Part shown: positions 52,515-61,979 of the stretch, piece by piece
How positions within the stretch are numbered: the first letter of the stretch is position 1
Layout of the letters: each line of letters starts with the position of its first letter
Source of the DNA: Litoreibacter halocynthiae
Lineage (GTDB): Bacteria > Pseudomonadota > Alphaproteobacteria > Rhodobacterales > Rhodobacteraceae
Reading direction: 5' to 3'
NCBI RefSeq assembly: GCF_004365635.1
Contig: NZ_SOBH01000003.1
Location: 496,001 to 560,000, forward strand
DNA length: 64,000 nt
Notes under the pieces: generated by a model
Told to the model about the DNA's origin: nothing
Seen by the model: the letters and a program-made list of their open reading frames with translations, nothing else
The model's database searches: none
Made by a program: the position numbers and the translations under genes

Positions 52515-52675
52515 TCGCCAAATTCCCTTTGCTCGCCTTACATATAGGGCTTGTACCCCCCACGTTTCAAATGAAAATCAGTCGCAGCTTGTAGGATGGC
52601 GGCCCTTGCACGCGATAAAGCGCCAATGCTAGGTGTAACATAAGGTAACAAAACGAGATATGGGGGCAGGGTGGC
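52515..52675. promoter_or_regulatory. irr/fabA divergent promoter region
   Basis: 161 bases between divergent starts. AT-rich near irr (AAACGTGGGGGGT side) with GTAACATAAGGTAACA close to fabA. No ICE-type Irr motif or FadR-like site was recognised. Confidence 0.45.
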
Positions 52676-53185
52676 ATGAGCGATTACCCAACGAGCTTTG
52701 ACAAGGACGCACTGCTGAAATGCGCGCGCGGTGAGCTGTTTGGCGAGGGCAACGCGCAGCTTCCAGCGCCGCCCATGTTGATGATGGACCGCATCACCGA
52801 GGTCTCCGGCGATGGCGGTGCACACGGGAAAGGCCATATATTGGCCGAGTTCGACATCACCCCCGACTTGTGGTTCTTCGAATGCCACTTCCCCGGCAAC
52901 CCGATTATGCCCGGCTGCCTTGGCCTTGACGGCCTGTGGCAGCTGACCGGCTTCAACCTAGGCTGGCGCGGCTGGCAGGGGCGTGGATATGCTTTGGGCG
53001 TGGGCGAAGTGAAGCTGAAAGGCATGGTGCGCCCTGATCGCAAAATGCTGACCTACAAGATTGATTTCACCAAGGCGATCCAGACCCGCCGCCTGACCAT
53101 GGGCGTCGCCGATGGAATCGTGGAAGCGGATGGTGAAGTGATTTACGAAGTCAAAGATATGAAAGTCGCTCTTTCCGAGAGCTAA
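52676..53185 (+). CDS. fabA: 3-hydroxydecanoyl-[ACP] dehydratase/isomerase
   Basis: 169 residues, hot-dog fold. The catalytic His71 lies in [13 protein letters not shown] and Asp85 in GLDGLWQL. It dehydrates 3-hydroxydecanoyl-ACP and isomerises the double bond, starting unsaturated fatty-acid synthesis in the cytoplasm. First gene of fabA-fabB-fabI; 21 bases separate it from fabB, with AAAGAGGAG in front of that gene. It is divergent from irr. Confidence 0.96.
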   Translation: MSDYPTSFDKDALLKCARGELFGEGNAQLPAPPMLMMDRITEVSGDGGAHGKGHILAEFDITPDLWFFECHFPGNPIMPGCLGLDGLWQLTGFNLGWRGWQGRGYALGVGEVKLKGMVRPDRKMLTYKIDFTKAIQTRRLTMGVADGIVEADGEVIYEVKDMKVALSES

Positions 53186-53206
53186 AGTCCAAAGAGGAGC
53201 ACGCCC

Positions 53207-54436
53207 ATGCGTCGCGTCGTCGTCACAGGTCTGGGGATCGTATCCCCAATCGGCAATAGCGCCGAGGAAGTCACCGCAGCCTTGAAATCCGGCACCTCCG
53301 GTATCGTCGCCTCGCCTGAAATGGCGGAGCACGGGTTTCGCAGCCAGATTGCCGGCACGTTGAAGATCGACGTGGCCGATCATGTCGATAAACGCCGCCT
53401 GCGCTTCATGGGGCCTGGTGCGGCTTATGCACATATCGCGATGGAGCAGGCGATTGCCGATGCGGGCCTAGAGGAAAGCGATGTCATCAACCCGCGCACA
53501 GGTCTGATCGCAGGCTCCGGCGGGCCGTCTACGTCGGCCATGTTCGCGGCGCATCAATCGGTACTGAAAACCGGTGCCACCAAACGGATTGGACCCTTTG
53601 CGGTTCCCAAATGCATGGGTTCTACCATTTCCGCCAATTTGGCGACTGCGTATCAGATCAAGGGTATCAACTACTCGATCACCTCGGCCTGCTCGACCTC
53701 GCTGCACTGCATCGGCGCCGCGTCCGAGCAGATCATGATGGGCAAGCAAGACGTCATGTTCGCAGGCGGCGGCGAGGAGTTGGACTGGACCCTGTCCTGC
53801 CTTTTCGACGCCATGGGCGCGATGAGCAGCAAGTATAACGACACCCCTACGAAAGCCTCCCGCGCGTTTGACGCGGACCGTGACGGCTTCGTCATCGCAG
53901 GCGGTGGCGGCATCGTGGTGCTGGAAAGCCTTGAGCACGCGCAGGCGCGGGGTGCGAAGATCTATGCGGAAGTCACAGGCTTCGGCGCAACATCCGACGG
54001 CGCCGACATGGTGGCCCCTTCGGGTGAAGGCGGCGAGCGCGCGATGCGCTTGGCGATGGACACGATCCCGGAGGGCCGCAAGGTCAGCTACATCAACGCA
54101 CATGGCACGTCGACACCTGTAGGTGATGTGGGCGAGGTCGAGGCCGTCCGCCGTGTGTTCGGCGAGGGCAGCACTCCGCCAATCAGCTCTACCAAATCGA
54201 TGACAGGCCACTCCCAAGGGGCGACCGGTGCGCAGGAGGCCGTCTATTGCCTGCTCATGCTGAAGGACGACTTTATCGTCCCCTCGATCAATGTCGAGAC
54301 GCTTGATCCCGCGCTCAAGCCGGAAGAAATTGCCACCAAGCTGGTGGAAAACGCAGGTCTGGACACGGTGATGACGAACTCCTTCGGGTTCGGCGGGACC
54401 AACGGGTCCATGTTGCTTTCAAAGTTCAAGGAATAA
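53207..54436 (+). CDS. fabB: beta-ketoacyl-[ACP] synthase I
   Basis: 409 residues. The thiolase-fold Cys162 is in TSACSTSLHC, and the His pair is His299 (NAHGTSTPVGD) and His335 (MTGHSQGATG), giving the KAS I Cys-His-His triad. It elongates the cis-3-decenoyl primer made by FabA. It lies between fabA and fabI, and 3 bases separate it from fabI. Confidence 0.96.
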   Translation: MRRVVVTGLGIVSPIGNSAEEVTAALKSGTSGIVASPEMAEHGFRSQIAGTLKIDVADHVDKRRLRFMGPGAAYAHIAMEQAIADAGLEESDVINPRTGLIAGSGGPSTSAMFAAHQSVLKTGATKRIGPFAVPKCMGSTISANLATAYQIKGINYSITSACSTSLHCIGAASEQIMMGKQDVMFAGGGEELDWTLSCLFDAMGAMSSKYNDTPTKASRAFDADRDGFVIAGGGGIVVLESLEHAQARGAKIYAEVTGFGATSDGADMVAPSGEGGERAMRLAMDTIPEGRKVSYINAHGTSTPVGDVGEVEAVRRVFGEGSTPPISSTKSMTGHSQGATGAQEAVYCLLMLKDDFIVPSINVETLDPALKPEEIATKLVENAGLDTVMTNSFGFGGTNGSMLLSKFKE

Positions 54437-54439
54437 GAA

Positions 54440-55228
54440 ATGGCTGGATTGATGGACGGCAAGCGCGGCCTGATTATGGGAGTCGCCAACGAGCGGTCCA
54501 TCGCGTGGGGCATTGCAAAAGCTATGGCGGCCGAGGGCGCTGAGCTGGCGTTTTCGTACCAAGGCGATGCCTTTGGTAAGCGGGTGGAGCCATTAGCGAC
54601 TTCCGTAGGGTCCGACATTTTGGTGGATGTCGACGTGACCGACGACGACTCGCTGGATGCCTGTTTCAAGACACTTGAAGACAAGTGGGGCGGCCTCGAT
54701 TTCGTCGTCCACGCCATCGCATTTTCGGACAAGAACGAGCTGACGGGACGGTTCATCAACACCTCCCGCGACAACTTCAAGAACTCGCTCGTCATCAGTT
54801 GCTACTCGCTGATTGACGTCGCCCGCCGTGCGGCCCCGTTGATGAAGGACGGCGGCACGTTGCTGACGCTGACCTATCAGGGCTCCAACCGTGTGACGCC
54901 GTTTTACAACGTCATGGGTGTCGCCAAGGCGGCGCTTGAGTCGACTGTGCGCTATCTGGCGAATGACCTTGGCCCGGACGGCATCCGCGTCAACGCAATC
55001 TCGCCTGGTCCGATGAAAACCCTTGCGGGGGCTGCCATCGGTGGCGCGCGCAAAACCTTCCGCCAGACCGAGGCGAACGCCCCCATGCGGGCAAATGCGA
55101 CGCTGGAGGCCGTGGGTGGCACCGCCGTCTACCTTGCCAGCGATCACGGCAACTGCACGACAGGTGAAATCATCCGTGTCGATGGTGGCTATCACGTGCT
55201 CGGCATGCCTCAACCAGAGAACCTGTAG
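54440..55228 (+). CDS. fabI: enoyl-[ACP] reductase (NADH)
   Basis: 262 residues, short-chain dehydrogenase of the FabI type. The N-terminal RGLIMGVANERSIAWGIAK is the InhA/FabI nucleotide site, and the catalytic Tyr156 and Lys163 are in FYNVMGVAKAAL (Tyr-x6-Lys). It completes the fatty-acid elongation cycle; it is the triclosan target in many bacteria. Last gene of the fab operon. Confidence 0.95.
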   Translation: MAGLMDGKRGLIMGVANERSIAWGIAKAMAAEGAELAFSYQGDAFGKRVEPLATSVGSDILVDVDVTDDDSLDACFKTLEDKWGGLDFVVHAIAFSDKNELTGRFINTSRDNFKNSLVISCYSLIDVARRAAPLMKDGGTLLTLTYQGSNRVTPFYNVMGVAKAALESTVRYLANDLGPDGIRVNAISPGPMKTLAGAAIGGARKTFRQTEANAPMRANATLEAVGGTAVYLASDHGNCTTGEIIRVDGGYHVLGMPQPENL

Positions 55229-55329
55229 GGCCAAGACAAGCGTCATTGCCCATAATTGGGCCAATATGACGTCCTTCTTTGGCCACCTTATCAGTGTTCT
55301 TTGCCGTCAGGTCTGACAAAGGTTTTGCA

Positions 55330-56112
55330 ATGTTCGTGTTATTCGCTGCAATCGTGCTGTGCACATTGATGGTCTACACCCTTCGCGGAGGGATGGTATC
55401 CAATCGCGGCCTGACGGTCGTTGGCATGGATATCCAGGGCCTCGGCATGGGCGTGCTCGCTTTTGTGGCAGCCGCTTGGTATTTTGGTCCGCTTTATGGC
55501 GTGGCAATCGTTCTGTCCGTGATGATCCATGAATTTGGTCACGTTGCCGCTTACCGCATCGCGGGCCATGACGACGCACGCTTTCGCCTGATCCCGCTGA
55601 TGGGGGGCGTGGCGATATCGGACCGCGCACCAGAAACGCAAGCCCACGACTTTTTCATCACCCTGATGGGGCCGGGTATCTGCCTTGCCCCGATGGCGCT
55701 GGCCTACGCCTTGTCGGAGGTCATCACGCCATACTCCGCCGAAGCTGCACATTTCTTGTGGGTGTTTGCCATCGTCACCGGTGCATTGAACTTCTTCAAC
55801 CTGTTGCCGTTCTGGCCCCTTGATGGCGGGCGTTGCGTGCGCATCCTGATCGACACATTCGCGCCCGGTGCCACAAATTTCGTCACCTTGGGAATGAGCG
55901 CGGCTTTGGCTGCCGCTGCCGTGGCGATGCACTCTATGGCACTGTTCTTTTTCGCCATACTCGGCGCGCAATCGCTGTTCAGCTGGTCAGAGGCGTGGGT
56001 GCACAGAACCCCGCTGACCAAGCCGCAAGGCGTGTTGGCACTGGCGGCCTACCTGTTCACGGCGGGCGCGCATTTCTGGGGCGGGCTCACGATGTTGATG
56101 CGCTACCTTTAG
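55330..56112 (+). CDS. M50 (site-2) metalloprotease-like membrane protein
   Basis: 260 residues with about six membrane helices. The zinc motif HEFGH lies at 67-71 and the third ligand Asp165 in LLPFWPLDGGR (NxxPxxxxDG form), both in membrane helices, so an intramembrane site-2 protease is likely. There are no PDZ or CBS domains, which fits a short member. The start at 55330 has only a weak ribosome site; an in-frame start at 55279 would add 17 residues. Substrate unknown. Confidence 0.8.
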   Translation: MFVLFAAIVLCTLMVYTLRGGMVSNRGLTVVGMDIQGLGMGVLAFVAAAWYFGPLYGVAIVLSVMIHEFGHVAAYRIAGHDDARFRLIPLMGGVAISDRAPETQAHDFFITLMGPGICLAPMALAYALSEVITPYSAEAAHFLWVFAIVTGALNFFNLLPFWPLDGGRCVRILIDTFAPGATNFVTLGMSAALAAAAVAMHSMALFFFAILGAQSLFSWSEAWVHRTPLTKPQGVLALAAYLFTAGAHFWGGLTMLMRYL

Positions 56113-56168
56113 GCGTTTTCCTCGGTCTCTGGCTGTGCCACTCTGCCCGCACAGCCGGAGGAATCCAT

Positions 56169-56855
56169 ATGCCAATCACCACCTGTGTTTTCGATGCCTA
56201 TGGCACTTTGTTCGACGTATCCGCCGCCGCCCGTATCGCGGCAGAGGAGCCGGGCCGCGACAAGCTTGCAGCCTGCTGGCAGAAGGTCGCGAGTGACTGG
56301 CGTCTCAAGCAGCTGCAATACACTTGGCTCCGCGCGGTAACCGGTGACCACGCCGATTTCTGGGACGTGACACAAAACGGGCTGGACTGGGCCATGGAAG
56401 CCAACGGTCTAGACGATCCGGAGCTTCGGGAACGCCTGCTCGCCCTATATTGGGAATTGCGTGCCTACAAGGAAGTGCCGTTCATGCTCGCCCATTTGAA
56501 GGCGGCTGGAATGAACACAGCGATCTTGTCGAACGGCTCCCCTGACATGCTCGACGGTGCGGTGTCGTCAGCGGGTATTGGCGAACATCTGGACGATGTC
56601 CTGTCGGTGGAAGATGTGGGCGTTTTCAAACCTCATGCGTCAGTTTACGACTTGGTCGGTAAACGGTTCGGCTGCGCGAAGGACGAAGTGCTGTTCGTGT
56701 CCTCCAACGGCTGGGACGCGGCTTGTGCGACAGGCTACGGTTTTGCGACCGCATGGGTGAACCGTGCCGCCGAGCCGGTCGATCGCTTGCCATGGACACC
56801 TGCCCACATCCTCAGCGACCTGACAACAATTCCAGAATTGGCGGCATCCCTATGA
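56169..56855 (+). CDS. haloacid dehalogenase, type II (L-2-haloacid dehalogenase-like)
   Basis: 228 residues. The nucleophile Asp9 is in VFDAYGTLFD, the Ser/Thr motif in ILSNGSPDML and the FVSSNGWDAACAT motif with Asp near the end matches the type II haloacid dehalogenase branch (LxxVFDxYGTLxD). It would hydrolyse 2-haloacids or a related substrate. GGAGGAATCC precedes the ATG. It shares ATGA with the alpha/beta hydrolase gene and leads a four-gene coupled unit. Confidence 0.85.
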   Translation: MPITTCVFDAYGTLFDVSAAARIAAEEPGRDKLAACWQKVASDWRLKQLQYTWLRAVTGDHADFWDVTQNGLDWAMEANGLDDPELRERLLALYWELRAYKEVPFMLAHLKAAGMNTAILSNGSPDMLDGAVSSAGIGEHLDDVLSVEDVGVFKPHASVYDLVGKRFGCAKDEVLFVSSNGWDAACATGYGFATAWVNRAAEPVDRLPWTPAHILSDLTTIPELAASL

Positions 56856-57673
56856 GCAAATTTACGACCGCGGACGGACTTTCCCTGCACTATACCGACG
56901 AGGGCGAGGGACTTCCGGTCCTGTGTCTTTCAGGATTAACCCGCAACAGCTCTGACTTCGACTATGTCGCGCCGCACCTGAATGACGTGCGCCTGATCCG
57001 CATGGATTATCGCGGGCGGGGGCAGTCTGACTGGGCGGACCCGTCGACTTATACCTTGCCGCAGGAAGGGCAGGACGCGCTGGCATTGCTGGATCATCTC
57101 GGCATCGAGAAAGCCGCAATCCTGGGCACCTCGCGTGGCGGCATCATCGCCATGGGGTTGGCGGCAACTGTTAAAGACCGGCTTTTGGGTGTTTGCCTGA
57201 ACGACATCGGGCCGGACATCGCGGAGCCGGGTTTGGACGCGATCAAAAACTATCTTGGCCGCCGCCCGACGTTCAAAACATATGACGAGGCAACCGCCCA
57301 GCGCGCCAAACTAATGGCGGGGTTTGAGGATGTCCCCGAAAGCCGCTGGCGCGAAGAGGCAGAGAAACACTATGTCAAAAAGCCTGACGGGTTGGACATC
57401 AATTATGATCCCAAACTGCGCGAAGCTGTGCTGTCAGGGCCGCAAAACCTGAACCCCGATCTATGGCCCTTTTTCGATGCCTTAAAGGGTTTGCCATTGG
57501 CACTCTTACGCGGGGCGAATTCGGACTTGCTCACACGCGAAACCACTGCAGAGATGGAGCGACGCCGACCGGACATGCTGTCGGTCGACGTTCAGGGACG
57601 GGGCCATGTCCCATTCCTTGACGAGCCGGAATCCCTGCTGACGATTAAAGCATGGCTTGAGGAAATGCGATGA
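56852..57673 (+). CDS. alpha/beta-fold hydrolase
   Basis: 273 residues. The nucleophile elbow is GTSRGG (about 93-98), the oxyanion-type strand LCLSGLTRNSSDF lies near the N-terminus, and the catalytic His near the end is GRGHVPFLDEP. No lid domain family can be named; substrate unknown. It is coupled by ATGA to the HAD gene before it and to the PLP lyase after it. Confidence 0.82.
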   Translation: MSKFTTADGLSLHYTDEGEGLPVLCLSGLTRNSSDFDYVAPHLNDVRLIRMDYRGRGQSDWADPSTYTLPQEGQDALALLDHLGIEKAAILGTSRGGIIAMGLAATVKDRLLGVCLNDIGPDIAEPGLDAIKNYLGRRPTFKTYDEATAQRAKLMAGFEDVPESRWREEAEKHYVKKPDGLDINYDPKLREAVLSGPQNLNPDLWPFFDALKGLPLALLRGANSDLLTRETTAEMERRRPDMLSVDVQGRGHVPFLDEPESLLTIKAWLEEMR

Positions 57674-58650
57674 ACATCGAAATGATCGAAGCCGCCGCAA
57701 AGCGGATTGACGGCCATGCGCGCCGCACGCCGCTTCTGACCTCCCCGTTTGTTGACGAGATTGCTGGTCGCCGTGTTTTCGTAAAGCCCGAGGCATTGCA
57801 ACACACCGGGTCGTTCAAATTTCGCGGCGCGTGGTCGGCGGTCTCGGCGCTTACCGACAATGCGCTCAAGGCGGGTGTCATTGCGTTCTCATCAGGTAAT
57901 CATGCACAAGGTGTGGCGTTGGCAGCCCGCGAGCACGGGACGAGTGCGGTCATTGTCATGCCAGCGGACGCCCCCCAGATGAAAATCGAGAACACGCGCG
58001 CGTTGGGTGCGGAGGTGGTTTTGTACGACCGTGCAACCGAGGACCGCGATGAAATTGGCGCACGCCTGGCCACAGAGCGGGGCCTGACCCTGATCAAGCC
58101 ATTCGACGAGCCCTTGGTTATTGCAGGCCAAGGCACTGTCGGTCTGGAAATTGCGGAGCAGGCGGCTGAACTTGGCGCAAATGCGCGAGAGGTTCTGGTC
58201 TGCTGTGGCGGTGGCGGTCTGACCTCTGGTATCGCATTGGCGCTGGAGGCCAAAGCGCCGGAGTTGCGTGTCCGCCCCGTTGAGCCGGAAAACTTCGACG
58301 ACGTGACCCGTTCGCTGGAAGCGGGGCAGATCAAGCGCAACAAAAGCCTGTCCGGCTCGATATGTGACGCGATCATTACCCCGCAACCGGGCGATGTTAC
58401 CTTCCCGATCCTCAAGCGCTTGTGCGGCTCTGGCCTCGTGGTGCCCGAGGAGGATTGCCTGCGCGCCATGGCAGTAGCCTTTGCCCGCCTCAAGGTGGTG
58501 CTGGAGCCGGGCGGGGCAATCGCGCTAGCCGCGGCGCTATATCACGGGGACGAAATCGAGGGCGATGACGTCATCGCCGTGGCCTCTGGCGGCAATGTCG
58601 ATGCTGAAGTGTTCCAGATGGCGCTGGCGAAATACGGGAATGACGTATGA
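57670..58650 (+). CDS. threonine/serine dehydratase family PLP lyase
   Basis: 326 residues, fold-type II PLP enzyme. Schiff-base Lys50 is in GSFKFRG, SSGNHAQGVALAA binds the substrate carboxylate, and CGGGGL holds the PLP phosphate. It resembles threo-3-hydroxyaspartate ammonia-lyase and single-domain threonine deaminase; the product would be a 2-oxo acid and ammonia. There is no C-terminal ACT regulatory domain. Coupled by ATGA on both sides. Confidence 0.85.
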   Translation: MNIEMIEAAAKRIDGHARRTPLLTSPFVDEIAGRRVFVKPEALQHTGSFKFRGAWSAVSALTDNALKAGVIAFSSGNHAQGVALAAREHGTSAVIVMPADAPQMKIENTRALGAEVVLYDRATEDRDEIGARLATERGLTLIKPFDEPLVIAGQGTVGLEIAEQAAELGANAREVLVCCGGGGLTSGIALALEAKAPELRVRPVEPENFDDVTRSLEAGQIKRNKSLSGSICDAIITPQPGDVTFPILKRLCGSGLVVPEEDCLRAMAVAFARLKVVLEPGGAIALAAALYHGDEIEGDDVIAVASGGNVDAEVFQMALAKYGNDV

Positions 58651-59837
58651 CCGATTTCACCATTGCCAGCTTCAACGTCAAAAACCTGATCGCCGCTGAT
58701 CAGGAGTATTATCGCTTCGAGAAATATACGCCTGAGGAACACGCGTGGAAGGAAGACTGGCTGGCCGATCAGGTTTTCACGCTGAACGCCGATATCGTGG
58801 GTTTTCAGGAAATTTTCGACAAAGCCCCGCTGCAAGAGGTGATCGCGGAGGCGGACCGTCGCGGCAAAGCCTCCAACGAAGACGCCGTTCCGGATCGCAA
58901 CAAGCGATACGCCCGCAAGGCGATTTTCCGCAAGCTCGCTTACAAGGACTATACTAGCGCGCAACTGGCGTTCGCGCCGAACCTGAATGACGGGGAGCCG
59001 GGAGAACGTCGACCCGGCCTCGCGATCTTGTCGCGCTATGGCTTCGTCGGCAAACCAGAAGTGATTCAGGAAGTTGACCCCGATTTGGTGATCCCCTTCG
59101 CCATGATGAGCGGCGGGGATGGCGGCTCGTTTCGTCTCGACCGCCTGTCGCGCCCGATCCTGAAGGCACGGATTCCAGTGGGAAAGCAGATCATCACGGT
59201 CTTCAACTGCCACCTGAAGTCTAAACTGGGCGAGTTCACGCGCCCCGACGAGGGTGGTCAGCCGCCCGAAGTCGACTTGGTCAATTATGATCCGGTCGGT
59301 CGTGCGCTTGGGTCCCTACGTGCTGCAACCCGCCGGATGGCCGAAGCTTGGGTCCTTCGCCAGTTGGTTGTCGAAGAGATCAACAAAGGGAACCCTGTTA
59401 TCGTGCTGGGCGATCTTAACGACAACGACAACGCCGTTAGCTCCGAAATCATCGCCGGTGAACGTCCGTTCAAAAACTACGCGTGGATGCGGCGGCACGA
59501 TGCCAAGAAGGCAAATGACCGGTACTCCGACGCTGAGAACGAGATTATTCAGGAAAAGATCAAAGCCGTTCGACTGGAAAGCTGCGAAAAGCTGTTCGTC
59601 CGCAAGTCACTGCGTGACATGGTTTATACCTCTGCGTTTGGTGGGGTCTTCGAGAGCATCGATCAAATCCTGCTGTCGCGCCATTTCACAGGCGGGATCA
59701 ATCAGATCGGCGAAATGTCGTATTTCTCGGTGTTCAACGACCACCTGACTGATGGCTCGCATGATGAGGCGCCCTATAACAAGCTGGCCTCGGACCATGG
59801 GCAAATCATGGCGCACCTGCGCTTATGGGACGCGTAA
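58647..59837 (+). CDS. endonuclease/exonuclease/phosphatase family protein
   Basis: 396 residues. FTIASFNVKNLI starts the EEP fold, the Glu of IVGFQEIFDKA is the metal ligand, VFNCHLKSKLG and VIVLGDLNDNDNA give the H-x-K and DxN catalytic elements, and the C-terminal DHLTDGSHDEA gives the last SDH-like part. This suggests a Mg-dependent nuclease or phosphodiesterase. It is larger than the core EEP fold, with a middle insert. Last of the four ATGA-coupled genes; overlaps the convergent MFS gene by 32 bases. Confidence 0.82.
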   Translation: MTDFTIASFNVKNLIAADQEYYRFEKYTPEEHAWKEDWLADQVFTLNADIVGFQEIFDKAPLQEVIAEADRRGKASNEDAVPDRNKRYARKAIFRKLAYKDYTSAQLAFAPNLNDGEPGERRPGLAILSRYGFVGKPEVIQEVDPDLVIPFAMMSGGDGGSFRLDRLSRPILKARIPVGKQIITVFNCHLKSKLGEFTRPDEGGQPPEVDLVNYDPVGRALGSLRAATRRMAEAWVLRQLVVEEINKGNPVIVLGDLNDNDNAVSSEIIAGERPFKNYAWMRRHDAKKANDRYSDAENEIIQEKIKAVRLESCEKLFVRKSLRDMVYTSAFGGVFESIDQILLSRHFTGGINQIGEMSYFSVFNDHLTDGSHDEAPYNKLASDHGQIMAHLRLWDA

Positions 59838-61026
59838 GGGCGCGCGCTACCATTCCCCATGCGACAAGCATCAATCCCATGGCCAGCAAAAAGGCCGCAC
59901 CCGGTAAGAAAAACAGCGCGTCCTCTCCGGTGAAGTAGGAAAACACACGGGTGAACACCAGTGGGGCAAAAATCATGCCTAGGGCGTTGATGGATGACAT
60001 TACGCCCAGCAGCTCGCCCTGCTGGTTGTCGGCAGCGCGTCCTGACATCACGGCTTGCAAAGCAGGGCCGACGACGGCCCCGAACGCCGCCAAAGGCGTA
60101 AGCATCAGCAACACCCATCCGTCGGAAATAAACGCCATCATCGCCAAAGTGCAGGCGTTGTAGATCAAGCCCCAATAGACGGTTTTCACCTCTCCCAGTT
60201 TCGCAATCACCCAGCGGATCAGCACGGCCTGAGTAATCGCCATGGACACACCATAGATCGCCAGCGAAGCCCCGATGACACCTGGGGACCAACCAAAGCT
60301 GGCGGCGGTGTAATAAGCCCATATTGCTGGATAAACCATGTTGGCGATCTGGTAGAAGAAATACACCGACAGCAAAGCGCCAAGCCCGGGGAGGGCGGTG
60401 ACCGCTTTCAGCCCACCCACGGGATTGGCCCGCGCCCATTGGAACGGGCGTTGCTTTTCAGGCGTCACAGTTTCCGGCAACACGAAATAGCCAAGCACGA
60501 AATTCGCACCTGCCAATATCGCCGCCGCCCAAAACGGTGCACGCGGTCCAAGCTCTGCCAGCAAGCCGCCGATCACGGGGCCAAGGACGAAGCCGACGCC
60601 GAAGGCGGCACCGATCAGGCCGAAGTTCTGGGACTTCTTATCGCGCGGGGACACATCCGCCATGAAGGCATTGGCGGTGGCATGGGTCGCGGCGGTGATC
60701 CCGCCGATGATGCGTCCGATCAACAGCAACCAGATGGTGCCGGCCAATGCCATCAACACATAGTCAAAGGCCATGGCAGCGTTCGAGGTTAGCAACACCG
60801 GACGCCGCCCGAACCTGTCTGACAATGAGCCAATCATGGGCGAGAACATGAACTGCATGAAGGCAAACACCGCCGACAGGGTACCACCCCATACCGCCGC
60901 CCCCGAGATGTCGGTATGTCCTACATCTTGAATAAGTTGCGGCATCACCGGCAGGATCAGGCCGATGCCCATCGCGTCGATCAGCACGGTGATCAGAATG
61001 AAAATGATGGGCAGGTTGCGGGTCAT
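59806..61026 (-). CDS. major facilitator transporter, TetA/TCR-like
   Basis: 406 residues with 12 hydrophobic segments. The MFS motif A appears as GSLSDRFGRRPVLL, and GLILPVMPQLIQDVG lies at the start, as in the drug:H+ antiporter TCR/Tet group. The C-terminal LGVMSSINALGMIFAPL helix is typical. It probably exports a hydrophobic or drug-like compound; tetracycline itself is not implied. It overlaps the EEP gene tail to tail. Confidence 0.87.
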   Translation of the reverse strand: MTRNLPIIFILITVLIDAMGIGLILPVMPQLIQDVGHTDISGAAVWGGTLSAVFAFMQFMFSPMIGSLSDRFGRRPVLLTSNAAMAFDYVLMALAGTIWLLLIGRIIGGITAATHATANAFMADVSPRDKKSQNFGLIGAAFGVGFVLGPVIGGLLAELGPRAPFWAAAILAGANFVLGYFVLPETVTPEKQRPFQWARANPVGGLKAVTALPGLGALLSVYFFYQIANMVYPAIWAYYTAASFGWSPGVIGASLAIYGVSMAITQAVLIRWVIAKLGEVKTVYWGLIYNACTLAMMAFISDGWVLLMLTPLAAFGAVVGPALQAVMSGRAADNQQGELLGVMSSINALGMIFAPLVFTRVFSYFTGEDALFFLPGAAFLLAMGLMLVAWGMVARALTRPISAGAP

Positions 61027-61065
61027 AGCGGCCTAAATGGCTGCGACCGCTGTGTAAGGCAAGGT

Positions 61066-61851
61066 TTACGTATGGCCAATGTCGCTTAAGAATTGCGCCA
61101 GCAGGGACGCGAAAATCTCGGGCTGCTCCACACATGGCAGGTGGCCCGCGCGGCGGATCAGCTCGAACCGGCTGCCTTTGATCAGGTCGGCCGTCTCGCG
61201 GATCAGGTCTGGCGGAGAGGCCCCGTCCTCGCTACCTGCTATTGCCAGTGTCGGAAGCGTCAACGCTGCTGTGGTCGTGTAAAAGTCGGTTCCGGCGATC
61301 GCAGCACAGGCCCCAAGGTAGCCCTGCTTTGGTGTGCTCGTCAGCATGTCGCGCCAATAGGCCAGCTCCGGCGTTTTCAGGAACGCACGCGAGAACCACC
61401 GCTTCGTAACATCGTCGGCGATGCTCTCGATCCCGCCTTGCTCAACCGCCGCAATGCGGTCCTTCCACATTTGGGGATGGCCCATCTTGGCAGCACTATT
61501 CGACAGCATCATGGCGCGTATCTGGTCCAGCCGTTTCGTAGCCAAACCTTGCGCGATCATGCCGCCAACCGACAGGCCGACGAACACGCAATCGCGTACC
61601 TTTAAGTGATCCAGCAACGCCTCGGCGTCGCGTATCAGCATGCCCATGGAATAGGGCGCATCCGGCACATCCGACGCCCCGTGGCCGCGCATGTCATACC
61701 GGATCAGCCGCAGGTTTTGCGGGAGCAGGGGGATCACCTTGTCCCACAATTCCAGCGACGTCCCGAGCGAGTTGGAGAACACAACAGGCGCGCCGGACGG
61801 GTCGCCGTCCTCAACGACGTTCAGGGTGATGTGTCCAAGGTCAAATTTCAC
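61066..61851 (-). CDS. pcaD: 3-oxoadipate enol-lactonase-like hydrolase
   Basis: 261 residues, alpha/beta hydrolase. The nucleophile elbow is GLSVGGMIAQ, with VFSNSLGTSLELWD and LIRYDMRGHGAS upstream, and GHLPCVEQPEIF near the end holds the catalytic His. The layout matches PcaD, which hydrolyses 3-oxoadipate enol-lactone in protocatechuate/catechol breakdown. No other pca gene is in the window, so the assignment rests on resemblance alone. GTG start at 61849-61851 with TGAGG upstream. Confidence 0.78.
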   Translation of the reverse strand: MKFDLGHITLNVVEDGDPSGAPVVFSNSLGTSLELWDKVIPLLPQNLRLIRYDMRGHGASDVPDAPYSMGMLIRDAEALLDHLKVRDCVFVGLSVGGMIAQGLATKRLDQIRAMMLSNSAAKMGHPQMWKDRIAAVEQGGIESIADDVTKRWFSRAFLKTPELAYWRDMLTSTPKQGYLGACAAIAGTDFYTTTAALTLPTLAIAGSEDGASPPDLIRETADLIKGSRFELIRRAGHLPCVEQPEIFASLLAQFLSDIGHT

Positions 61852-61979
61852 AGTGGCGGCCTCATGATCCGTGTTGGGGGCGAAAATGCAGGTCCATCGC
61901 AGAAATATTGCACATCGCCCTTGCGATGTGCCAGCTTCGCGGGTTGTCTTCAAACACAACATATTGCGAGGGCCGAGCC

